DNA of 64,000 nucleotides, from NCBI RefSeq assembly GCF_000189635.1, contig NW_002476418.1:434001-498000 (forward strand), written 5' to 3'. This document shows positions 11,157-25,000 of the stretch, piece by piece. Each line of letters begins with the position of its first letter. The stretch's first letter is position 1. The translations under genes and the position numbers were made by a program. The notes under the pieces are model-generated. The model was not told where the DNA came from, ran no database searches, and saw only the letters and a program-made list of their open reading frames with translations. This DNA is from Tetrahymena thermophila SB210. Lineage: Eukaryota > Ciliophora > Oligohymenophorea > Hymenostomatida > Tetrahymenidae.

Positions 11157-12941
11157 ATCCTGTTTGATTAAATGCCACTTACTATATTTTTTCTGAGCTA
11201 ATCCTTGATACAAATAACCAAAACTAAAAAGAAAAGTTTATTTTAATTAATTTTAAGTTAAATTTTTATCAAATACAATGTATTAGCACTATTAAAATTA
11301 ATAAACAAAATTTGACAAGATTCTTGATATCTATTTGCGTAAAGATTTAGAGTTTCTAGAAAATTAGAATCCTACTTATTTACATAAACTTATAAAATAA
11401 TCCAAATAACATTTTTCATACAATTTAACTCATTAAAGTTTGTTTGAATTTTTACAAAAATAAAAAAATAATATTTTAGTTTTATACAAACAAACAAACA
11501 CGTACAAATAAAATAAAATTAACATGTGTTTTTAAATATTTAAATCAAACAGTTTTGCATTAATTTTTCTTTTGGAATTTATTAATTTAATTATAATTAT
11601 ATTAAAATATTAAATTAAAGTATTTTAGCTTATAAATATCTTTTATAGCTAATATTAAAAAAAAAGTATTACTTTTCACATTAAGTAAATATGATAATAT
11701 CATTTTTTAAAATCAAATATTTAATAGCTTATATCATCAAAATTTAGAATTTTATAAATTCATTTCAAATAAATAGTTATGTTCAAGGCTAATCTCCTTA
11801 AATTAAAAATTAAATAAAGCTATTCCTAAAAAAAATAAAACTAATTTCCATTCAAATTATTTTTAATAAAATTTTTTTCTTTTTTCCTAAGTTTGAGTGT
11901 CACTATAATGAAATAAAATTTACAAAATTTTGAATTGATTTTATTTAAAAAAATAATTTTCAAAATAATAATCTATCTATCTGACTTAAATAAGTTCTTA
12001 ATTAAAGTTTTTGATATTTAAAAGAAGATTTAATTTATTGTTTTAATGGAGTAAATAAAAATTTAAATGTATTTAAAATTAAAAGTAATGAAAATTATTT
12101 TGTCTGTCTTATTCCATTTAAATATTTCATAATAGAAACTTTATTAAATTGTTTTTAAAATAAATTTTATTTGATGAAATATTTAAAATTAGTTATTGAG
12201 GATATTGATTTTTAGAATTAATGAAAATAAACTTGTCTGTTGAAAATCAAATAAATGCCATTTTAGAATAAATTGACTCAATTAGAAAATCATTTAATTT
12301 ATTGATTAAAATAAAAAACTTTTAATAAACAATAAATAGCTTGCTCTTACCAGTAATTTATTTCAAATTATCTTAAGTATGCTTTAATCTTTCTTTAATC
12401 TTTTATATTTATACATTCAGTAATTTGTATATTTAACGTAAAAGAAAAAGGTATTATACTGTCTTTTCATGATGTGGAAATATAATTAGTTAATATGTGT
12501 AATTCATAGACTGACTGAACAAATGCTTTAATTCTGCAGGAATTAACAAAATTACTGGTATTAATCAATAAACAAATTAAACAAAGAACTTTTTTATAAT
12601 TTTGATGATATAGATTAATACACCTATACTAACTAACTAAATACTTATTTTTTCTTCTAAATTTGATAAAAAAATAGAAAAAATTCTGACAACTTAATTA
12701 TCTTCATATAATCAAATAACTTTGATGTATGATCACTCTCCTTTTAAATTTATAGTAGATTGGTGAATTGAATAATTAATTTGTATTAAGGTGACCTTCA
12801 CTAATTTGTATTTAATTAAGTGAAGCAAAAAAAAAAAATACTATTTTTTAAAAATATTAAAAATCATTAAATTTCAATAAGAAAAAAAGAAAAGCATTAA
12901 TAAATAAATATATTATTTAGTTAGCTAGTCAGTATTAAAAG
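11157..12941. other. divergent intergenic region holding two promoters
   Basis: A/T-rich DNA between divergently transcribed genes. I see no coding frame or RNA gene. Short homopolymer and tetranucleotide tracts are common (ACAA near 11490, A-run near 12827). An upstream exon of the DnaJ gene could lie within its right-hand 250 bases nearest that gene, but no donor site stands out. Confidence 0.65.
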
Positions 12942-15169
12942 ATGAAAAGCAAGGATTCAGATTCTGGTTCTTCATAGTTTGAGTAGATTGATTCAGTGAA
13001 TATGAATGATATTCCAGACCCATTTAGAGATAGCATTGGTAAAATAAATTATTTTTAATTCAGATTAATATAAAATCATTTAATCAATTTAGCCTATCGT
13101 GCTTCAATGGCAGCAAGAATTGGAGATGTAAACGATATCAAGACTTTAAAGCAAAAAATTAAAATACTAAAAGCAGCTGTTCTCAAGGAAAGAGAAACCA
13201 AAATGTAAATGGAAAAGAAAATAGAATAATTGAGCGCAAGCTATGTGGATGCCTAAAAGCTGATAGAAAAAAAAGTGCTTTTTTAATTTTAGAAATTACA
13301 TTAAATTTAGCTAGCTGTTTATAATATTCACTGATCTTTGATAGACTTTTACAGCACAAAAATTTTTAATGACAACCAGTTCATATTTATTTTAAAATAA
13401 TTTTAAATAGGAGGAGACCATAATTTATTAGGAATAGCAACTCTAACAATTCCGTGAAAAGTTAGTACTACTAGGTCATGAATCTAATGTAATAAATCAA
13501 TCAAAAAAACAAATAATTTCATTTTAATTTATCGTTTAATATAACATTGATTTATTTTATGATTTTGCAAGTGAAACATGCGAAGATCTCTTAAAATCAA
13601 TAAATAAAAAAAGAATTTCATTACTATTTTCTTCATTTTTTATTAGTGCTAGCATAATAAATCTAAGGAATTTTGTAATTGATTTTATAAAATAGAAATA
13701 TTTAGATCTCTACCACAAGACAAAGAATTAGATAATTCAACAAAATGATAGTACAGCAATTAAGCAAGTTGAAGATGGTGATTCGATCATTTCTAGCTTT
13801 AAGCAAATTATTGGATTTTCTAGTGGCTCTAGTAGCTAGGGAAGCTAAAATGCTATTGCTGAGATCTAAAGACTTCAAAAAGAAAATTTTATGTTAAAAG
13901 AGGAAATTGAAAAGCAAAAAGTTGCTCTAAATAATGCCGAATCAAAGGGGAAGTAAGATGCCATGGACATTAGTAAGAAGCAAATGCAAGAAGTTAATAA
14001 AAAAATAGAATAACTCAACAGTTAAATATAAGAATTGAAAGACAAAGTTGTAGATACAACCACATAGCTCTAAAATAAGACCTAAGAACTTTAAGAAAAG
14101 GACCAGCTCTTAACTTAGCTGAAACAGGAAACAAATTCTAAAAATTAAATTATAGAAAAAATGAAAAATGAACTTGAGTTCACAAATGATAAGTGCAAAA
14201 AGATGGATTCAAAAATAACAAATTAGTATATTTAATTCAATTTTATAAAGAATAAAATATTAATTTAATTTTTTTACACTTGCAATTAAATAGTCTGAGT
14301 GAAATAGAATAAAAGACAAATAAGATCACACAAATAGAAGCTTAATATGAACTAATTAAAGTGGATAAGGAAAGCTTATAGCAATAAGTATTTTCTTCAT
14401 TAAAATTAAAATATTTAATTATACAAATATAAAAATAATTTTAAATTTTCAATGTTAATTTTTGTCTTAATATTTGTTTAATTAAATAGGTTGACTAGAT
14501 GGATTCTAAAGTTATGCTATTCACTATGAGAAGAATTTAAGGTTTATATGAAGATCCCTGCTAAGTAATATTAAATAATAAAATTTTTATTAATTTTTTA
14601 ATTCATTTTTTGCATAGATTATTTGCAGAAAGGATTTAGAAGGATAACATATCTTAGATTTTGATACAGTCAAGGAAAAATTCTCATTAAATGCTCTTGA
14701 TATAAGAGATATATTATGTGAGTTTGAGCCTGAACCAATCCTCACTTTGCAATTAGGAGTAATAAAATGAAATATTCTATTAGAAAAAATAAATAAATTA
14801 TGAACTTACTTTTTCTTGAAAAAAATATTCTAAAAAATTAACATAACTTAAAAAAAAATAAATTAAAAAATAATTCATTTTTAAACATTAATTAAAATTC
14901 TTCTTTATTTAAAAATATTAAATAGAAAAACCAAACTATAATATTCAAAGGTGGATCTGATTTAAGAATAATTGAAAAGAAGTTAAGGTAATTCATTCAT
15001 TTTTAATTTATTTGGTTAATTTTTAAGACTGTTTATATTAATTATTAGAAATTTCTTAAATGGAGCTCCTGTCAAAAGAACTTTAACAAGATAATAAACA
15101 AACAAATAGTAATAAGGACAACAACAATAGGGATTATTAGATAATATGTTTTCATTCTTAAAGTAATGA
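12942..15169 (+). CDS. coiled-coil protein of unknown function
   Basis: Exon 1 is 12942-13038. Exon 2 starts at 13093 in the matching phase (DPFRDSI|AYRASMAARIG). Long heptad-rich stretches follow: TLKQKIKILKAAVLKERE, and further on a Lys/Glu/Gln-rich coiled coil encoded at about 13690-14230. A non-coiled C-terminal part (MLFTMRRIQGLYEDPCQ; FEPEPILTLQL; FKGGSDLRIIEKKLRNFL) is spread over small exons between about 14490 and 15070, and a Gln-rich tail ends in TGA at 15167-15169. At least six introns are present. Those at about 13275-13690 are uncertain, because several acceptor-like sites compete. The general plan, long coiled coil plus compact C-terminal domain, recalls Golgi tethers and cytoskeletal linkers, but I recognise no signature domain and assign no function. 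Confidence 0.65.
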
Positions 15170-17092
15170 AAAGCGAAAGTATAAAATAGTAACCATTATT
15201 AACAAATTAGTTAGTTAGTAAGATAGATAGATAAATAGATAAATACTAGATAGAAATATTAGTTTTTTGTGGATTTACTTTATTTTAAAAAGTTAATAAG
15301 CCAAAAAAATACATTCTAAACATAAATCAATCAATCTATTTATCAATCAATCAATCAGTCAATCAATAAATAAATAAATTAATCATGCATGAATTAATTC
15401 ATTAAATATAAAATATTCTTAATTAATAAATCTTATAGCTAAATTATCTTATTCCACACTCTCTATTAATTCTATATAATTTTTAAGTAAATAAATCTTA
15501 ATGTATTCATTATTCTTAATATTCAAATTTCATCTTACCAAAAATATTCCATTAGTTATATTCATTATAATTAATTAATTAATTAATTAACTAAATAAAT
15601 AAATTGTTCATAAATAAAATTATAAACAACATTTTAGGATATAAAATATTAATTAAAATAAATTATTTCACAGTAAAATTTATTATGAATATCGAATTTA
15701 TTTAGTTTTTAGAATAATTGTAAACTAATTAATTAATTATTAATTTGTTTTTATAATATTTCTAGTTTGATTTTAGAATAATTGTAAACTAATTAATTAA
15801 TTATTAATTTGTTTTTATAATATTTCTAGTTTGATTTTAGAATAATTGTAAACTAATTAATTAATTATTAATTTGTTTTAGAATAATTTTAAATTAATAT
15901 ATTTATTTTTAGAATATTTGTAGTATTTAGAATAATAGTAAATTAATTATTAATTATTAATTAGTTATTAAATTAATAAATTAATTTTTTATAAAATTAG
16001 TAATTTTATTTGTTCTTAAATTAAACGATTAATCAAAGAAATAAAATAAATTTAATAATCATAATTAGATTTTAAATAATTTGCTTGATATTTTAAATAA
16101 ATTAAATTTTACAAAAAATATAATAAAAATTAATTAACTTAATTTGAAAACCCTAAATTAATTTATATTTTAATTAAATAAAATCAATAAATTTGTATTC
16201 AAAATCACTAATAAAAATTGAAATAAATAAATAAATTATTTGTATTTGTTTAAATCATCATAGTTAATTTTAATTAAATATTTTTATTTTTAATCAATAT
16301 TTTAATTTTTTACTAAATTATAAATTAAAATATATTTAAATCTTTGATTGAATTGTTTATATTAACGATTTTGCTTCATATAATTTATTGTTTCAATTAA
16401 ATTTAAAAAAATTTGAATTTATCAATAGAACTAAATTAATTTTATAGAAGAAATAAATATGTTGAATATTCCCAAAATTTTATTTATTTGTGTGATTAAT
16501 TTTTTTTTTAACAGAGTTTTATAAAAAAAGAGGATAGATAGGTAGTCGATGGACTATTAGTGATTTCAAAATTTAAAAAGGAATGTAATAGAGATTTTTT
16601 ATTATATTTATTAATAATATGAAGAACAAAAAATAATTTATGAGTAATAAATTGGCTTTAGTAATTACTCTTAAAAATATATGAGTTGAAAAATCTTAAT
16701 TATTAGATAATGAATGAATGAAGTACTATTTATTTCAACATACTTTTCATATATATGCAAGTGAATATCTACAGGAATTAGAACAAAGATTTGAGTGATT
16801 AAATGCATGAATAAATTCTTTTTTTTTGAAATTTTACTTGATCAATTTAGTATTTGGTTTAAAGATTCATATAATTTTCAAGTCAAAGAAAATATGTTAG
16901 TTTGTTTGTTTGTTTTTGATACACATAATATTTAATTGATTAATTAATTAACTAATTGCCTTCCTATAGCATAAAGTTTAAATTTCAACTTAAAAAAATA
17001 ATTACTAATAATTTCATTTATTAATTTATAGATACAAAATAATTAGTGTGCCTCCGCTTTAAATAAATCATCCTAACTAACCATTTTTATTT
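15170..17092. other. intergenic DNA with a 64-base tandem repeat
   Basis: Very A/T-rich. It begins with ATAG/AATC/AAAT tracts (15215-15390) and ATTA tracts (about 15571-15595), contains the 64-base repeat listed separately, and has a TTTG tract near 16900. No gene seen. The right end is the leader of the next gene. Confidence 0.7.
15711..15902. repeat. 64-base tandem repeat, three near-perfect copies
   Basis: Units start at 15711, 15775 and 15839, each beginning AGAATAATTGTAAACTAATT, so the period is 64. The first two copies look identical; the third keeps its first half and then breaks off. Decayed pieces of the same unit continue to about 15960. No coding potential or known family is evident. 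Confidence 0.85.
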
Positions 17093-20000
17093 ATGATAAA
17101 GCTCAACAGGAAGGCTAGCCAAGGCCATGTTAAAACAATTTCTGCTAACAGTAAGGAAGATTATTTAAAGGAGCGCAATATCTTTTTTAAGGGAAATTGT
17201 CCTCAAATCTAAATTGACATATCTAACTCAAACAAGTTTTTATCTTAGCAATTCACAGTGCACTCAACAGCTTCGGCTTCAGTTTCTGGAAATACAACCA
17301 CGATTGAGTAATCCAGTAATTCCTCACCTACGTCAAAGTACATTTATTCTTAATTATTACTTTCAAGCAGTCTTTACAGGCTTTTGATATCTATAAACAA
17401 ATCCATAAAATTAATAATTAATCAGTTTACAATTTTAAACAAAATTTAAAATTTGTAATTTATTTAACTTATAAATGATTTTAACTTAAAGAAATGGGAA
17501 AAATTCTCACAAAACTCACAGATCAATTGAGATTACTTTAGTGGATGTGCCTTAGAGTTTGAAAGATAAGCAGTAGAGTAGCGGTTTGAACCAAATTTCA
17601 AACAGGCAAAGCGCTTCGATTTCTACTACTAGCCAGTAAAACAATACATAAACACCTAACTCCTTCTTAGAAATAAAGTCAATGCTTTCAAACACTTCTA
17701 AGATAAATTCGAATATAAATATGCCAAATTAAAATAAAGAGAATTGCATGCCATCTCCTAATTCTTGCGACAAAAATCAGCAATTTAATTCAATAATAGG
17801 AAACAATGCTCTAAACACATTAAGCTCTATTCAAGGAAGTTAATTAAATAATAACAATACAAGTATAAGTGCTAATTCTAATAGCAATTACTAAATAAAT
17901 AACAATAACACGTCTGCAACAAATAATCAAAGTGGGAATAGTGTATTTAGTTTCAATGGAAATAGCAGTGCAGTGGGAACATTCTAAAATAATACTTCAA
18001 ACAACAGCAATAATACTTCTAATTTTATTAATTTGGCAAGCACAACAACAAACAGCAGCAATCAGCACTTGAATATGCTGAAAGTAAATTGTTCTACTTC
18101 GCCTTCAAGTAGAGTTATAAGTACAAGCTTGCTGTAGGCTCCTTAGTCATATAATTCAAATAATACTTAAAAAGCATAAAAATAATCAAGTAATCAATTA
18201 TCTAATTTTCAATACAAACAAAATTGCTCAGTAACTCAACAGTAAAAAACCTAGATTCTTTGCTATGATGATGAAAATCAACCTGATTGGTAGAATAGAA
18301 TGCATGGATTTCAATAATAATAACAGCAGTAGCAACAATAACAGTTAAAAAATAGTATTTAGAATATAAATTCAACAAATAACTTTCAACAAAATTAACT
18401 CGGAGGAGCTTCAGGTGAAATCAAGTAAATTAAAAAAAAATAACTTGAGTCGTTTAAACCTACATCTAAAGAAAGAGCTATCACATCTCCAATAGGAAAC
18501 TCAAAATTATTTCAAAATGTTAATAATTTAGGTATACAAAGCTTTAATTTACTACCATCAAATTCTGCATCGAATAACACCTCATTGATAGTAAACGTTG
18601 CATAACAAAGTAGCTAAATTAATAATAACATTAATACAAATTCAAATGTACTATTTACAGATTCAAAATCATAACAAAAGAGCAATAATCAATTATAGTC
18701 TCAAACTTAATCTCCTTTAGTTAATTAATAGCAGAAATAATCTCTCTTAAATTAAATTTAGCAATAAAATTAATAACAAAATAATTATCAATAAAATACA
18801 GTTTAAACTTAACCAAGTGAATCAAAATAAGGTCAAACTTAATTGAATTAGTTCATTCAAGGACATAAAAACATCTCATAATTAATATAATAGCAAATAG
18901 AAAATGATCTTAAAACAACTTAATAGTAAAAATAAAATCAATAATAATCTGTGTAAAAGAAAAAGGAATCTTCTTACATATATTCGCCTAACAAGGAAAA
19001 AACTCTGAAGACTGACAAATCATAAAAATCAATAACATTAGTTGTTGGAAAAGTAGACTCTAAAATAAGAGCAAGTGAAATTGAAGAATAAAAAGTCAAC
19101 AAAAAAGGACAAGAGAATGCTGCAAGCACTCAATAAGAGGAATTATTTAGAATAAAGCAAGAAAATGAAAAGTTAATAAAAGAACTATAAATCTACAAAG
19201 TAGACCGTGAATTATATGATAAATAGAAAGAATACATGTCAAAAGAAAGAGAATTCTTTTAAAATGAAAAGGATCTCCTAAATAAGCAGATTGAGGAATT
19301 GTAAAACTAGCTAAAATCTAAAGAAAATAATGACTTTTCTTCTCAAAAAACAAAAGAGGCAGAATCTTAATTTTTGAAAGAAAGAATTTTCCAATACGAA
19401 AAGCGCAACAAAGACCTAGAAAATGAGTACAACATGAATTCTAAAATTTACAAAGAAACAATAACAAAGAATCAAGAAGTTTTTTAAAAATATGAGGAGC
19501 TCAAGAACGAATTAGACCAGCTTAATCAAAACTATAAAATTCAATCTACTTAACTCACCTCTAATTAAATAGAACTAGAAAGGTTAAGGTTAAAATCCAT
19601 AACTATGGAGTAAGAAGAAGAAGACCTCAAGCAAAATTTAAAGAATATGAATGACAAGCTTCTTTAATCTCAACAAGAAGTTATAGAACTTAGAAAAAAA
19701 AATAAAGATCTATAAATTGAAATAGATTTATAAATACCTCAGACAACTACAATCTAAAAACTAGAATCTGAAGTAGAGTTATGGAAAATTAAGCACCAAA
19801 CTCTTGAAAGAGTATTAAACGAAGAGCGTATGCGTTCTTCCTTTTCAGTAAGCTTTTTCTATTTCTAATAAAAATTACTAAAACTGTTTTGTTTCATTCC
19901 ATCTAACAATATTATTTCTAATTAAAAAATGGCAAATAAGGGAAATATTTTTTTACCATTTTTGTTTAGATGATAAGTGGTATTTTAGTTTGAAAAATAT

Positions 20001-21251
20001 TTAATAAAAAATAAGAATAAAAGAAGTCATAATTAATTAAACAAATTCTAAAATAAAATTTAATTAATTTTTAAGTACAAAATTTATTAATAAATAGTAT
20101 CAAAATTCTGAACAGACAAGGTAAAGTGTAGCTGGTTTAGAAATTGGATATCTAAGGTAAAATTTGAGTGAAAAAGAGAAAACCATTATGGAACTCAGAA
20201 TTGAAAATGAAAAAATAGTTTAATAAGTAAAAAACCTAGAAATAGAAATTTAATAGAAACAAAATATAATTGATTCTTAGGCTCAATAATTTTAGTAAAA
20301 CATGGTAATAATCTTTTGATTTACTTCAAATATTTATAATTGTTTATTTATTTATTTATTTAGTTAATTATTTCATTTATTTATTTACTAATTTTAATTA
20401 TTTGTATTTTTTAACTTAGGAGCACTAACAACACTTTGAATTTGAGCATTAGAAAAAGAAAATTTTGTAATTGTAAGAAGAGGCTGATTAGTAATTTAAC
20501 TAATATATTTAGACAAGAAAGGAACTAGAAATGAAAAACAAAGAACTTGAATAACTTAAAAACCACTTGGCTCAGCAAAAGGAGTCTAGTGATCAAGTAA
20601 AAATTTTTCTTTATTTTTTTTAAATATTTTATAAATTTATTTGAATAGAATGAGTTGTAGTCTTATAAAAAATTGCTTGAAGACTGTAGAAATGAACTAG
20701 GTGATGTTTATTAATTAATGAATTCGAGAAAAAGAGATGCTGATTTAGCTCAGAAATAAGTATTGATTAACTTTGAATTAGTTTATTTATTTAATAATTT
20801 TTATCTAATTTTAACAGTTGGCTGAGTAAAAAGAGATAATGGATGAGCTTAAAAATAAAAGTAGAGCATAGGAAACTGAATTGCTTTGCTTAAGGGAAAC
20901 ATATGATAATGTTGTTAGGGAGCTTGAAAAAACAATAAAATAATATGAATAATATAAGAAAGTTTACGAAATGTAAAGTGTGGAATTGCACCATAAAAAT
21001 AGAGAAATTCTTGAACTCCTGTAAGAAGTGGAAGTACTTAAAATAAAATATGAAGATCTACTTTAATAGTAGTAACCAGCTTCTGAAAACACAAAGCATT
21101 CAAGAGTAACTAACTAACTACTTCTTACATAATTTACTTTAAAAAACAAACTTTATATTCTTTTTATATGATTAATTTTTTATAAATTAAGGTAATTACA
21201 AAAATGACATTTTCTAGAGCTGAAGAAGAATTTAATGCAGATTTATTCTGA
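17093..21251 (+). CDS. large Asn/Gln/Ser-rich protein with C-terminal coiled coil
   Basis: Exon 1 is 17093-17337. Exon 2 (17492-19847) is one 785-codon frame and joins in phase. Exon 3 starts at 20098, and four or more small exons follow to TGA at 21249-21251. The first part (encoded to about 19000) is low complexity: Asn, Gln, Ser and Thr with many TAA/TAG glutamines and short homopolymers. From about 19080 the composition switches to a Lys/Glu/Leu/Gln coiled coil (QEELFRIKQENEKLIKEL; QYEKRNKDLENEYNMNSK) that runs to near the C-terminus, ending FSRAEEEFNADLF. No catalytic motif or membrane segment is visible. A structural or scaffold role is plausible, but I do not recognise a family. The start is the only ATG before a well-composed coding stretch. 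Confidence 0.72.
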
Positions 21252-22022
21252 AATGGAAAGATAGATAGATAAATAAATAATAATTAGGAAAATAGATAAA
21301 TAAAATGAAAGATAAAAATAATTATAAAATTAAGAACTTTAAATTACTAAATTTAATTTATATAAAATTACTATAATATATTCAATATTTACTAATATAT
21401 TTCTTTGTAATAATTTCAAAGTCAGTATTTGTTAACTAGCTAACTAGCTAGAGATCAAGCTCCTAATAATTTTAAATTTAAATAAAATGCTTGCTTTTTT
21501 ATAGTTGATTTTTATTAAAATGAAAAAAAATAAAATAAGAATTACTGAAAAAATAAATAAATGTATAAAGATTGAAATGAATTTACGATTAATATAAAGA
21601 TTCATAAATATAATAAAAACAAATTTTTTATAGAAACTAAATATCTTTAATTAATTTGTTGTTTTAATTATTTAATTAAAATTTTTTATTAATTCTGTTC
21701 AACTATCTATCTCAACTGATTTAATAAACTAGACTATGTTTGGCCTATTAAGCTAATTTGCTTTATTTATGGATATTTGAGAAGAAATAAAAAATATAAC
21801 TTGTTTGTTTGACATTCATTTAACAATGTTATAGACAAAAACTCCTAAAATACTAAGTAAATAAATAAGTGCTAACTATTTTTAGTCTATCTATTATTTT
21901 GATAATTATTATAAATGTATTAAAATAGAAAAAATTCCTGATAATGATTACTATTTTTATAATTATAAAGTTTTGTTTTTTGTGTTGAAATGAATAAATT
22001 GATCATTTTAAAGTAGAAATAA
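21252..22022. other. short intergenic spacer, nothing recognisable
   Basis: A/T-rich spacer between two same-strand genes, with AAAT, AGAT and CTAG repeats (about 21260-21450). It should contain the 3' end of one transcript and the promoter of the next. No distinct element is visible. Confidence 0.6.
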
Positions 22023-25000
22023 ATGGCAAATAATGAAATTTAAAATAAAGTAAGCAAGTAAAATAATCATATATGTATATGAAATAGATATGAAAAATAT
22101 AAAACATCTAAAATAATATTTTTGTCAATGTTTCTACTCTACTTTTATCTGTCAATAAATAACCTTAGTTTAATATCATAATACTAAATGGATATAATAT
22201 ATCAGATATTAGATAGCGATGATTTGAGTAATTATTATTATCATGATTTCAATCAATTACTACAATAAAATAGACGAGTTTGTTTGCCTATCTTATTTTG
22301 TCAAAGAAAGTTGGAAACAATTTATTTTGAGGTTTTTATGATTTTGAAGATTTAAACTAAAAATTAAAATATTGGTAAATTTGAAAAGTTAATTTATTAT
22401 TAAATAATTTAAAATCTTCTATATAAACAAACAAGAAATCTATCTCGTACTAAAAGATCAAATTGTTATTGATTTATTGATTGATAGATTGTTTTTTTTA
22501 TAGGTATCAGTTTTGGAAAAAGAGTTTGGAACAAGCAAACAGAAATTTCAAATAAAGATAAAGCGTTTCATAAACTTCTTAGGAATTAATTGAGATAGGG
22601 AAAGAAATGAGACCTTCAAGAACTCGTGAGGAGAGAGCGTAGAATAATTTATATTTAAATGAGTAAGATCTTGTTAAGGAACATCAAAAGTAAGCTGAGG
22701 AAAAGAGAAGGATGAAGTAGATGCAAGAACTGCAAGATAAGGAAGAAACACTAAACCATTATAAAAATAATATAGTAGGGAATGGCACCATTGACCCTGA
22801 AACATCGGAAATGTTAAAATAGCTTAAATAAGAAGAAGATTTTCTTAATAGATTAAAGGCATAATTAGAAAATTAGGATCCAGATCTATTTATAAAATTG
22901 AAAGATGAGCAAATTCAAAAACAAAGAAGAGAAAAAGTTGAATAATATCAAAAAATTTAGTCAGAAAACAATGACCCTAATGAATTTATGTTTGTAAGAG
23001 ATCCTACATCTGGCCAATAGCTAAGTAAAGGAGAAATAGAAAGGTAAATTTTAAATTTAGATTTGCAATGAATTATTCATAAATAGATGGTTTTAAACTT
23101 ACATTTTATTGGTGGTGGTTTGAGGCAGGAATTTTAGGTTCAAATTGGATAAGAATTTCATAGGATTTAATTGAAATGTTATAATATAATTAATAGAATT
23201 GAATTATTTTATCAAATTGATATTTATTAACTTAAAAATAAACTTAGGTAGAAGAGACTTCAACTTAGGGAGTAGGAGAGATAAAGGAGACTTCTGGGAC
23301 AAGAAAATAGTGCTTATGATTAATAAAAAAGAGATTAACCACTCTCTCTTCCTTTCTAATTGGAATAGCAGATTAATGGAGCTACTGAAGAGGAAAGAAG
23401 ATAAAAAAAACTGAATGATTTATTTGATGAACCTACTTAACCAAATATAAACAACTATGCTAACAACAACAATAATAATAACTTTTATGCTAACAATAAT
23501 AATGTAAGCAGTAACGATGAAGATATCTTTAGATAAACTCAGTCTAATTTCCATCACTTAAATTAAAATGCTGCTTTACAAAATTAGAATTATGATGAAT
23601 ATGAAAATAAAAATAACGAAGTCTATCCCGCATAAAATAGTTAAAATTAAAGAAAGAATTTAATAGAATAATATGAAGAAACTGATATTTTTGGCAATAA
23701 GAAAATAAAAAAAGTAATTTAACCTGACTAATAAGTAAATAGACCTATTGAGAATGCATACTAAGGTGCAGATTTGGAAGGAGGTTATTAAAGTCCATAG
23801 CAAAATAACATTTATTCTTAAAACACCTAAAAGCTCTAGCAGAATTTTTCTAACAATCGTAGAAGAAGTTTTCATGAAAACTAGTAGGACGATGGTAAAC
23901 TCCCTTCAATTCAAAGCAATAATAGAAAATCAATCGATCCTGCTAGCAAATAGAATCAGCAGAACTATGGAGGAAATAATAATATATTTGGTATTGGAGG
24001 TAACCAGATCGATTCTAAAAAAGAAAAAATGTTGAAGTATCGCTAAGAGTTAGATTAGTAAAAAGAAGTCAAAAATTAAATTGGGTTCTCAATCAAACCT
24101 TACAGTGCTCAGTAAGAAAAGAGAAATATTTCTAATTATTAGGGAAGTCCATCAAGTAAATTACCTCCACCTATTCCCAATAATAAAGATGGTTTTTTTG
24201 ATAAATTTGGCTAGGATCCTCAATTTAAAAAGAATCTTTAAAATTGGGAATAGCAATAAAATAGAAACCTTTACAATGCGCCTGATTAATTTAAACCTTA
24301 CTCTGCTTAGGCTTCTAGAGATACTAAGAATTTATAGAGCCGTCAATAAAATGATAACTTTTTTGATAAGTTTGGGTAAGATCAGCCTAGTAATAGGAAT
24401 CAACTTCGCAGGCCACAAAGCTACTAAAATCTGGATGAATAGTAAAACATGAATAAAATGTCCAAACAAGAATATGCAGATTATATCATGAAAGATATTT
24501 CAGGAAAAAACAATACACAAAATAACAGAGGGATATCTAATTTGTACGATAACAATAATAACAATTCTTTTAGATAAGGTAACTTAAATAGATCATTAAA
24601 TAACTTAGAAGATTAAAGAGCTTAAGATAACTACAATAACAGGTATGATAACTATAATGATGTTAGCCCATAATACAACAACGGTAACAACAATTAATAA
24701 CAGCAGTAAGTTTAAAATAATAAAGCTGTTGGAGGAGGCTTTTTCTTGACAGATGAAGAGGAGTAGAAAAATAGATAGAGAGAGAAAAAAAGAGAACTTT
24801 AAAAAGAGTTGGAGGAGTAAATCAGACTCAAAAAGTAATAAAAGGAAGAAGAAAAAAGAAAACAAATTGAATATGACTAAAAGTTTGGATAGGGTTTTGA
24901 AAAGCAAAACAATGAAGTTTAAAGAGGAGCTAATTAATAATAATAATAATAATAATAATAGTAACATTAATAGTAACTTAGCTATTAGCCATCAGGAAAA

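Noticed and set aside
24605-24967. Minus-strand Leu/Ile/Val-rich frame resembling a membrane protein
   Set aside because: It is the antisense of the Lys/Gln/Asn-rich giant gene; the hydrophobicity is a mirror of AAT/TAA repeats.
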